DNA of 64,000 bases from Anisus vortex (lineage: Eukaryota; Mollusca; Gastropoda; Planorbidae), in NCBI GenBank assembly GCA_949126835.1, contig OX421497.1, positions 41,314,226 to 41,378,225 of the forward strand. The letters run 5' to 3'. This document shows, one piece after another, positions 55,373-64,000 of the stretch; position 1 is the stretch's first letter, and each line of letters begins with the position of its first letter. A program made the translations under genes and the position numbers. Below the pieces are notes generated by a model, which ran no database searches, was not told where the DNA came from, and was given only the letters and a program-made list of their open reading frames with translations.

Positions 55373-57267
55373 CTAAAAACGGACGAGCCTTCCAAATCTT
55401 ACGTCTAGGGTGTAACGATGATCGATGGTGGTTCAAGGAAGGGCACACCAATGTCCTGTCTGAGCGCCAGCCAACCCCGATAAGGTCGCTTAACACAAGA
55501 TTATGTCTCCGCAGCCACATACACTACACTACTTCTTCCCATCTGCGGTATCCTCCTCGGGTCATTATCGTGTTGGCTCGCTCGTAAATCTGCACTTTCG
55601 CCCCGTAGCACAAATCCTATATTATAGGTATTATAGGTATGGGCATCCAGGCAGCAGGGCGGGAATGCTGAGCACATTGCTTCCTCCGCGCCGAGGTTCG
55701 GAGCCGCTCAGCGGCGCAATGAGACTTCGGACGCGCAGCAGGGGCTGTCCCCCCCCGCCCTCATGCGATAGCCCACTGCTGGTGTGCTCTTGGTGCAATC
55801 GTACTGCTGGTTCCCACACTTCGCCGACGATGAGGTCAATGGGTATAGAAGTGGTATCGAGACACTGAATAGGTTACCTAAAATAGTCGAGAAAAATTAA
55901 CAACCCAGCATCAATGAAAACCATAATCACATTGTAGGACTAGACTCAAAGGCATCGAAGGAAGCTGTAGACCTCTGTATAGAAGAAGTATCAACAACGT
56001 AGTTATATAATATAAGAGCTAGGCTATCATGAGGCCAATGACAGGCGGTTTTTCGTGTAAAAGGGACACAGCTTACTTGGTATAACGAAATGTTGATCTC
56101 AAGGGCATCATGTGAAGCATTGTTCTCAAATTTCCGTGGACAAGGCAAACTAAGGGATTGTGTGGCAAACACATTACCCAGCCGCCTTTATTTCACCCAA
56201 TTTAGTCCAACTAGTGTCAGGTATCCATCAGAGTTGGGTGGACTCAGGAACACCATCATGTCCCGGAATACAAATCATAGCCTGCACCAGGATTCGAACC
56301 CAGAACCTTCGGATCGCCAGTCGAATAATAACCTGTTGTTATTATTGTACATATTATCGTCTGTTTGTAATATTTTCACAAACGTGCCTGGTGATTGGCT
56401 TCGATAGACATTATTTCTGATCCTGGTTCATCTACACAACTTGTAATATTTCACAATAACGGGCTGTGAATCAAATTAAATTTCTGCTCTGTAAAATCTC
56501 AATAGTTCCCTTTCTCTTTAATACCCTAAGTTAATATTTATTTTTCTCAATAGTAAATCATGATTCATCCCATGCATAAAAGATAAGACAATATTTAACT
56601 TTTACCTTCATAAAAGTATTACATGATTAGAGAAAACTATTATAATTATTTTTTTTTTTTTTTTATATTCTAGACTTACATTTGAAAAGAAACAAACATG
56701 AAGTCTAAACATTTTAAAAAAGAAAGTGCTGTCAATGAAAACAAATGTAGATGCCTTTTTTAATGTTTTAAATGTATACAAGTACCTATAATTTATTCAC
56801 TTTTATAAAAAAAAGTCTAGTTTTAGAATATTATTTTTATTATCATAACAAATTTTATGCATTTCCAGTTACTCACCGGTAAATCAAAATTTACATGTAT
56901 GCAGGATTAAATGTTAAAACTTAATCAAGGGAGATAACAACATTTTTTAGTCTCTTAGGTCTATTAATTGTTACTATTATTTTTTCACTTTATCATAAAT
57001 TTGAACATTTGCTTAAAAGTTATTGAATGATTTTCAAATAAAATTACTTTAAACCGATATTGAAAATAAAAACTCATAATTTTTTTTTTATGTGCAACTT
57101 AAAAAACACTTTTCCAGCTACTAGTAATTTTATTATGTATATTTTTCCACAACAATTTCAATACACATTAAAGTTTAACACATTAATGTACAGCCTCTCA
57201 CATAGAAGGCTCATTAAGTCATTAAGTAATAATATGAGTATAAAAAATTAATTTCATGACCATATAA
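55373..57267 (+). repeat. Duplicated segment, copy 2 left part (continues at 57764-58270)
   Basis: Matches 42962-44471 plus 50976-51450. It includes the same GC-rich block (55500-55830), LINE 3' end (55850-56020), truncated SINE-1 (56108-56330) and family A. It lacks the LINE fragment and piggyBac element of copy 1 but has a hAT insertion at 57268. Confidence 0.82.
56108..56330 (-). mobile_element. SINE-1 copy, head truncated, shared with copy 1
   Basis: Same breakpoint as 43700-43912 (GATCGCCAGTCGAATAATAA), so the SINE was present before the segment was duplicated. Confidence 0.85.
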
Positions 57268-57763
57268 CAGTGATGGCGAACCTTTTTGAGGCCGCGTGCC
57301 CAAAGTGCACTACAAGATCAACTTATTTCTTTCAAAGTGCCAACACAGCAATTAAAACTTTGAAACATAATTCATAATACTGAGGTTTTGCTTTGGAAAA
57401 ACAAAACAGCTAATACAGTTGTCCGAATAAATTAACATCTTAACGTCTAAAAAAAACACAACAAATTAGCTGATTTTTGAATGATACAAACAGTCTTTTA
57501 TGTGTAAAAAAAACACGAACTGTAGTAAATGAACAAATTATTAATATATTACGATTACACAATTACAGTTATTACAGTTAACTGTTAGCAGAACTGTATA
57601 GAACCAGATGTGTCCGCCACCATGCAATGTGCCCCGTCACTAGTAACTGAAACAAATTTTTCTGATCCCATCTCATCTCTGTGGCCATAACTAAGCTGTT
57701 CCATTTTTGGAAATGGCCCTGCGTGCCAGCGGTGGCACGCGTGCCATAGGTTCGCCATCGCTG
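57268..57763. mobile_element. hAT element, 496 bp, with perfect 8-bp TSD
   Basis: Left end CAGTGATGGCGAACCT, right end read inward CAGCGATGGCGAACCT, flanked by CCATATAA on both sides (57260-57267 and 57764-57771). The 60-codon minus frame near the right end contains a short peptide that may be a transposase-gene relic but cannot be assigned. Confidence 0.93.
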
Positions 57764-57798
57764 CCATATAACATTCCTATTGATGCAGTTCGGTCTCT

Positions 57799-58108
57799 TT
57801 CTTCTTCTACTTCGCCATTATCAACTCCTAGTGGAGCATAGGCCATTATCAACTCCTAGTGGAGCATAGGCCATCATCAACTCCTAGTGGAGCATAGGCC
57901 ATTATCAACTCCTAGTGGAGCATAGGCCATCAACAATTTCTTTCCATGCCCTCTTGTCTCTGGTTATCTTCTCTAACTCCTTCCAAGTTCTCCTGATCAC
58001 CTGCACATCCTTTTTTTACTTTTCTCCGCCAGGTATTCTTTGGTCTACCTCTTCGTCTTGCACCCTGTGGATTCCTAGAAAGAGCTTGTCTAGTCAAATC
58101 TGTCTCTG
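57799..58108 (-). pseudogene. RTE-like LINE 3' fragment with four 28-bp tail repeats
   Basis: The minus strand encodes LTRQALSRNPQGARRRGRPK + NTWRRKV, the basic C-terminal motif of RTE-like LINEs (compare SLSWNPQGKRKRGRPRNSW in 61133-61471). Past the coding end, 57817-57929 has four near-exact 28-bp units (GGCCTATGCTCCACTAGGAG + TTGATRAT). A GTCTCT repeat at each edge may be the target duplication within family A. Confidence 0.82.
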
Positions 58109-59104
58109 TACTTACAATATCTACATGCAACAATGAGGAAGAATAATAATTAGTGCAATTTATTCCAAAATTGTTTTATCTCTTGACCCGGCTAACGTTT
58201 ACACTTCTAGTTAGTGACCATTCTAACAATAATATTACCTATACTAGTCTATAGGTAACAATTAAGACATATAACTATGTGTGTTGAAACTATGGATTGC
58301 AAACATGGTACTAAACCTACTCAGCGAGTGAAGGAGGAAGGAAGGTGATGGGAGATGGTGGTCCGCATCTGGCGGAAAATCTTAAGGGGCGGAATTTTGA
58401 AGGTCGCATCATAAAAAATAATAGAAAAAAAGAATAGAAAAAAACAAACAAAAAACAACGAAAATAAAAAATGGGATACACAAAATAACAACATATTATC
58501 ATATATATACCAAAATGCATTTTAAGCGTTATAACATGATACTTTTTGTAAAATTACAATGGTAGCATCAGGGCCGCATTCATCTCCCTGGTACTAATAA
58601 ATGGGAAATAGACATCCCATCTGTGAGGAAATCGGCAAGGCCGGTTTTTAAAAAAATCATCGTCAAGCATCGAAAAAGTAAGCTTATCTCTCAAAGACCA
58701 TTTGAGCGAAATGTTGCGATACGTAAAAATGGACAAAAAGAAAGTGAATGTGGTCGAATCATTCCTTCACTTCTCAAAGTTCAAAGCCATTTTATTTTTA
58801 GATTTATAAGCCGTTGATTGGTGGACATAGATTGTCCTGAGGGGGAGATCCACGTACCAGATCACATGGCATAAATTGTATAAGCGGGGTGGGATTCTGG
58901 TGGGACAATTTATCCGAATCTTTGTGTATTTATTATTTTAAAAACTCATATCTCATGTTAAAGTAGGCTACTATGAATTCAATGAGTAAATCATCATTAT
59001 TAAACACAAATCGACTATTGGCGACTTTAAAGGTTACAAGTTTTAATATTTATTGATTGGTTTAAACAACTAATGAAAACAGAGGCGTCAGCCTATTTAC
59101 TATT

Positions 59105-59360
59105 TTGTCAATATTGTATGGCGCCTTCTTTATGGAACAGTTTACCTCAGACACTGACATAATCTGAGACAAGAGAATCTTTTAAAAAGAACTTGAAGAC
59201 CTTTCTCTTTGGCAAGTGGATGTCTGCCTTCCATAATAATACAACTGCCACTGCAAATCACACCAAGAGCGCACTGAGCATGCTAAATTTAATAGCAGGG
59301 ATAGAAGCGCTATAATTAATGACCATTATAATTATTTTTATTATTATACATATTATGTGT
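59105..59360 (+). mobile_element. L2-like LINE 3' end
   Basis: CTTTATGGAACAGTTTACCT encodes LWNSLP; then TTTAAAAAGAACTTGAAGAC (FKKNLKT), 3' UTR GAGCATGCTAAATTTAATAG and an ATT tail. Confidence 0.8.
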
Positions 59361-59639
59361 ATACGAATACTGTAATTAGATAAAAGTCAAGTACTAAAAG
59401 CAGCGTTCTAATTCAGAAATTTAATTGTAGGCCCATCAACATAAATAGTTTAGGGCTGTATGGGATTTTGAAGGTCAAGAGGTTTTCAATGGAGCTTTTG
59501 GTGGAGGGGGTGGCTAGAATTTTAGCTAGGCTACTGGATAAATCGCTAAACCAAGTAACAATAGAGGAAAGAAGACTATAGAGCAAGGTAGTAATTTTAT
59601 ACAAAGCATTTCAAATTAACTTAGAAATACGACAGAACT

Positions 59640-59786
59640 TGGGTTGCCTGAACAAACCAGGAAAACCAGTAGCTTAACATCATTTAAAACATTAATAAAG
59701 ATGCACGACTAAACTCGGACTACGGATGAGCGTAGGACGCAATAATCTTCTTTATAGAACGAGCGTCTGTAATATATAAGATAAGA
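59640..59786 (+). mobile_element. CR1/L2-type LINE 3' fragment
   Basis: TTGGGTTGCCTGAACAAACC to the tail GAGCGTCTGTAATATATAAG. A short repeat AGAACT/AAGAACT at the edges may be the target duplication. Confidence 0.82.
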
Positions 59787-60162
59787 ACTCTATTACACTT
59801 CTTTGTAAAAGCAAGGAGTAATAACAGTCTTCTTATCCCTAATGCTAGAATCAAAATGTTTAAAACAAATGCTTATAAATTCTTTTTCATACCAATCGGC
59901 CACCGAGCATTTAAAGTTTTGCCTAAAACCAACCAGGAAAACAAAAGAAATTAATTATCATTTAAAACACAAATTATAATGTAAGAATGGACTAAATCCG
60001 TGGATAGTAATCTATAGTATGGAATGACTGACTCAAACGTACACAGAAGAGTGCTTAGTTTATTATTGTACATAGATTTATCTCCTTTTGTAACTTTTTT
60101 CATGCGTTTTGTGGTTAGACAATTTTCTGATCGTGTTCACTTAAATCTCTTACAGGATTGCA

Positions 60163-60655
60163 TTAAACTTGTAGTATTGAATGAAACTTGTAGTATTGAA
60201 TTAAACTTGTAGTATTGAATTTAACTTGTAGTATTGAATTAAATTTGTAGCATTGAATTAAACTTGTAGTATTGAATTAAACTTGTAGTATTGAATTAAA
60301 CTTGTAGTATTGAAATAAACTTGTAGTATTGAATTAAACTTGTAGTATTGAATTAAACTTGTAGTATTGAATTAAACTTGTAGTATTGAATTAAACTTGT
60401 AGTATTGAATTAAACTTGTAGTATTGCATTAAACTTGTAGTATTGAATTAAACTTGTACTATTGAATTTAACTTGTAGTATTGAATTAAACTTGTAGTAT
60501 TGAATTAAACTTGTAGTATTGAATTAAACTTGTAGTATTGAATTAAACTTGTAGTATTGCATTAAACTTGTAGTATTGAATTAAACTTGTAGTATTGAAT
60601 TAAACTTGTAGTATTGAGTTAAACTTGTAGTATTGAATTAAACTTGTAGTAGTTC
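60163..60655. repeat. 19-bp tandem array, about 26 units
   Basis: The unit is TTGAATTAAACTTGTAGTA with small variants. A second block of the same unit (60920-61030) follows after a LINE tail. Confidence 0.95.
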
Positions 60656-60812
60656 AAACAGAACTTAAAAACTCATTATTTCAATATTTACCTTAGATAA
60701 CATTGAACATGCTTTAGAAACTTACTGTCTTATTTATGGGTTGGGTCAGTTAATGCTACATTTATTTGTTTTGTCTTTTTTAATCATCAGTTAAGCTCTG
60801 TCACCTGGCCTA

Positions 60813-60912
60813 GGGTAATATCCGTATTCTTAGTTGTATGTTAAACGCGCTCTGAGCTTACATTATGTTTGTTGGCAGCGCTATACAAATATTATTATTA
60901 TTATTATTATTA
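60813..60912 (+). mobile_element. L2-like LINE 3' UTR fragment
   Basis: CTAGGGTAATATCCGTATTC, then ACGCGCTCTGAGCTTACATT + ATGTTTGTTGGCAGCGC and (ATT)n. This is the single-copy form of the 41-bp satellite unit, and it sits within the 19-bp array region. Confidence 0.85.
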
Positions 60913-61123
60913 TTATTTTTCAATTAAACTTGTAGTATTCAATTAATCTTTCAGTATTGCATTAAACTTGCAGTATTGCATTAAACTTGTAGTATTGAAT
61001 TAAATTTGTATTATTGCATTAAAGTTGTGAAAATATTTTACTTAAATAAAAGTCTTAAGTTATTAGAACAAACAAGTAGGTCTTGTTTGTTTTATTCTAG
61101 ACTAACGTTTTCGTAGAAACTAA

Positions 61124-63299
61124 CTTACTTACTTACTTACGCCTACGACCCCTCTCGGGGCATAGGCCACCAACAAGGGCTCTCCAGCCATCCCGGTCCC
61201 GAGCGAGTCTTTCCAACTGTCCCCATGAATGGCCTGTTTTCTTGACGTCTGCATCCAGGTCTCGGCGCCAGCTGTTACGGGGTCGGCCTCTCTTCCTCTT
61301 TCCTTGGGGGTTCCACGATAGGGACTGTCTGGTGATGTTGGATGCTGGTTTTCGGAGTATGTGCCCCAACCATCTCCATCTTTTTTGCATGATCTCCAGA
61401 TCGGCTGCCTGTTGACCTGTGCGACTCCAGAGCTCATCATTACTGATCATGTCTGGCCAGCGTACATGCATAATCCTCCTGAGAAATGAGTTTATGAAAG
61501 TCTGGATCTTCTTGGTGTTAGTAGCTGTGGTCCTCCAAGTCTCTGCACCATAGAGTAAGACAGACCACGTTTGAGTTGAAGATCTTGAACTTTGTTTTCA
61601 GGGATATTTCTCTTGAGCTCCAGATATTCTTAAGTTGGAGGAAGGCTGTCCTGGCCTTGCCAATTCTTGCCCTTACATCGGCATCGGATCCACCCTTCTT
61701 ATTGACGATGCTGCCTAGATAGGTGAATTCTTCAATTTCCTCTAGCGCTTCACCATTGAGAGTGATAGGCGATGTGTTTTCTGCATTGACCTTAAGGAAC
61801 TTGGTCTTCCCTTTGTGGGTGTTGAGGCCAAGGCGAGTGGAGTTTTCCGTCACAATGTTGGTATCTGTTGCTGAGTATGTGCGAGTAGTGCCAGGTCATC
61901 CGCGAAATCTAGATCGTCCAGTTGTGACCATAACGTCCACTGGATGCCATTACGCTTATCCGATGTTGATGTCTTCATTACCCAGTCTATCGCTAGCAGA
62001 AACAAATGGCGACAGTAAACAGCCTTGTCTCACTCCCGTCCGTACTTGGAATGCCTCTGTTGGGTGGCCTCTGTAGATCACTCTGCATTTCAATCCTTCA
62101 TAAGAATTCTTAATTATAGAGGTAATTTTTGTAGGGACCCCATAGTGTCTCATCAGCCTCCAAAGTGATTCCCTGTCTACGCTGTCAAAAGCCTTTTCAT
62201 AGTCAATAAAGTTGACATATAGGGGGGAATTCCACTCGAGCGACTGCTCCAGGATGATGCGCAGTGTAGCTATTTTGTCAGTGATCTGTTGGGACTTGCT
62301 CCTCTTCCCAGATCTTTTGGAAGAGGGGGTGTAAGAGCTCTACTGTAGTCTCTACGTCCGCTTTCAGTGCCTCCGTAGGGATATCATCTGGTCCAGGTGC
62401 TTTTCCGCTTTTAAGCTTCTTGATGGCTTGGCGTATTTCTTCCTTTGTAGGTGCATTGCAGTCTATCGGGAGGTCTATGTCTGCCGGCTGGATATCAGGT
62501 GGGTCTGGTGGGGCTGGCCTGTTGAGTAGCTCTTCAAAGTATTCCACCCATCTTCTCTTTTGTCCTTCGTCATCGATTATCTGCTTTCCTTCTTTATCTT
62601 TCACCGGTCTTTCAGGTTTACTAAACTTTCCAGATACCTTCTTGGTGATGGTATACAAGTCTTTCATATTTCCATTTCTGGCTGCTTCCTCCGCTTCTGC
62701 AGCTAGAGCATCTGCATAATTCTTTTTGTCTGCTTTGGTGCTCTTCTTTACACTCTTGTTTGCTTGTGTGTATTGTTCCTGTGCCTTGGCCTTCTCTGCA
62801 CGTGTCCGGCTGCTGTTTAGTACTGCCTTCATTTCTCTTCTCTGTTCTATTTTCTTCAGGGAGACCGTTGAGATCCATTCCTTGTGGTTGCGTTTCTGTG
62901 GGCCCAATACTTCTTGACAAACTGTCTTTATTGTTGTTTCCACTATCCTCCACTCCTTGTCTATTGTTGCTTCCTCTTCATCAATTATTTCTTGCAGGAC
63001 TTGGAATTTGTTTGCAAGTGCCAGCTTGAATTCCTGGCGTTTGGTTGGGTCTCTGAGAAGTATTGTGTTGAACTTCTTTCGCTGGTTTAATTCTACTGCC
63101 CAATTCCTTTTAAGTTTAAGCTTGACACGTGCAACAAGAAGTTGGTGGTCTGAAACCACGTCCGCTCCTCTTCTAACACGTACATCCGGAACTTCTTGGA
63201 AATGCATATATGGTCTATCTGGTTTCCGGTGTGGAGGTCTGGTGAGAGCCAGGTGACTTTGTGTATCTTTCTATGGGGGAAGATGCTACCGCCGATGAA
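61124..63299 (-). pseudogene. RTE-like LINE, 5'-truncated and internally deleted, with 11-bp TSD
   Basis: A perfect repeat GTAGAAACTAA flanks the copy (61113-61123 and 63300-63310), and the 3' end is (TAAG)n on the minus strand. From 63299 it encodes the end of an apurinic-type endonuclease (KVTWLSPDLHTGNQIDHI, then RRGADVVSDHQLLVARV in a second frame). A linker follows, then the start of RT (KSGKAPGPDDIPTEAL, about 62370-62420). A deletion of several RT blocks near 62280 joins VPTD to DQIATLRIILEQS. Next come a YEKAFDSVDR block (motif A), GVRQGCLLSPF (motif B), DLDFADDLALLAH (motif C, about 61890-61925) and the C-terminal region to 61133. Catalytic Asp pairs are present, but frameshifts and the deletion make it inactive. 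Confidence 0.9.
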
Positions 63300-63310
63300 G
63301 TAGAAACTAA

Positions 63311-64000
63311 TGTAAAGTTTAAACATTTAAAAAAGCAATAGAGCTCATGGCTCTAAAAAAAATGTAGATGCTGTCTTTATGTTTTAAATTTATACAAATA
63401 CTATTAACTCATACACTTTTATAAAAAGGCCTAGTTTAAAAATATGATTTTGTTATATTACAACTAAATTATAGCCATTATACGTTTTATGTTAACAATT
63501 AGTTAAATCTGGATGTACACTAAAATTAAATTTTAAAGGAAGATAGGCCTAACTATTTTTTTTAATTCTGATAGGTCTAATATTTGGTATTATCATTTTT
63601 GTACTTTATTTAAAATGTTAACATTTGCTTTGAAACTAAAAAAAAAAATGATGTTTAAAGAATTTTTAAATTAGTGCGTCTATAATATTAATTTTAATAT
63701 GCAAAATAGTAAACATATTTAAAGCTACCAGTTTCTTTAACTAAATCTCTTTCATGCTCAATTATTATAGCACAAAGAATCTAAAAAAAAAGTTAAGGAA
63801 ATTTTTGAATAGCCTTCTTAATATGAGGCTCACTCAATGAATTGATGAAAGCATTAATACATTTAATATTACATATGTACTACTGTAGTTAAATTGTAAC
63901 ATGCCTTGCAGTTCTGCTAAGATTGCCCTGGGATCCACAACTGTTGTTATTTGATATCTTTGTTATCAACATCATCGCATCAGAAAGATCCCCCATGCTA
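63311..64000 (+). repeat. Family A' repeat copy (interrupted by the RTE-like LINE)
   Basis: Matches 40812-41345 and family A landmarks (ATGTAGATGC, ACACTTTTATAAAAAGG). The left continuation before the LINE is at about 61080-61112 (TTTTATTCTAGACTAACG). The hairpin is at 63812-63829. It runs off the window end. Confidence 0.78.

Larger units (their letters stand above)
58290..59960 (+). repeat. Family B repeat, copy 3 (with two LINE pieces)
   Basis: Aligns with copy 2 (54240-55200). It carries an L2-like 3' end at 59105-59360, shared in part with copy 2, and a private CR1/L2-type 3' fragment at 59640-59786 that interrupts the AATACRACA...AACTCT sequence of copies 1 and 2. Confidence 0.8.

Overview
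The window is animal nuclear DNA: AT-rich, repeat-dense and gene-poor, with no bacterial-style operons. An intronless class A GPCR, several tRNA-derived SINE families and LINE types common in lophotrochozoans suggest a mollusc, probably a gastropod snail. That placement is inference. No annotation or database was consulted.

Only two stretches look like host coding sequence: the GPCR gene on the minus strand (25341-26429) and a possible 84-codon exon on the minus strand (3643-3897). Nearly everything else is transposable elements, their broken copies, and tandem repeats.

Layout. 0-10 kb: TCTA microsatellite, a perfect 30-bp inverted repeat pair, SINEs and 3' ends of LINEs. 10.0-12.3 kb: an intact-ended hAT-type element with an 8-bp target duplication, carrying a SINE and a 23-bp minisatellite. 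13.2-14.6 kb: pogo/Tigger relic, an 81-bp TTAA-flanked mini-element and a TCTA microsatellite. 18.0-25.3 kb: a complete Ty3/gypsy LTR retrotransposon whose integrase lies before the reverse transcriptase (Gmr1-like order), inserted in a small hAT element that lies 24 bp past the GPCR stop codon. 28-33 kb: SINEs, a hAT-like mini-element and 50-bp and 11-bp tandem repeats. 34.3-35.8 kb: 36 perfectly phased 41-bp satellite units derived from a LINE 3' tail. 36-42 kb: inverted copies of an anonymous family (family A), a LINE, SINEs and a hAT element. 43-58 kb: two copies of a multi-kilobase segment, one split by a 6.5-kb piggyBac element, the other by a 496-bp hAT element; between them lie two copies of a second repeat (family B). 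58-64 kb: a third family B copy, a 19-bp tandem array and a 2.2-kb RTE-like LINE with an 11-bp target duplication.

The main points of interest are the Gmr1-like element with apparently identical LTRs and one frame break inside its integrase zinc finger; a 376-bp tandem array inside the piggyBac element in which each unit carries a YY1-like motif next to a CACGTG E-box; a satellite born from a LINE tail; and a stem-loop shared by LINE and SINE 3' ends.
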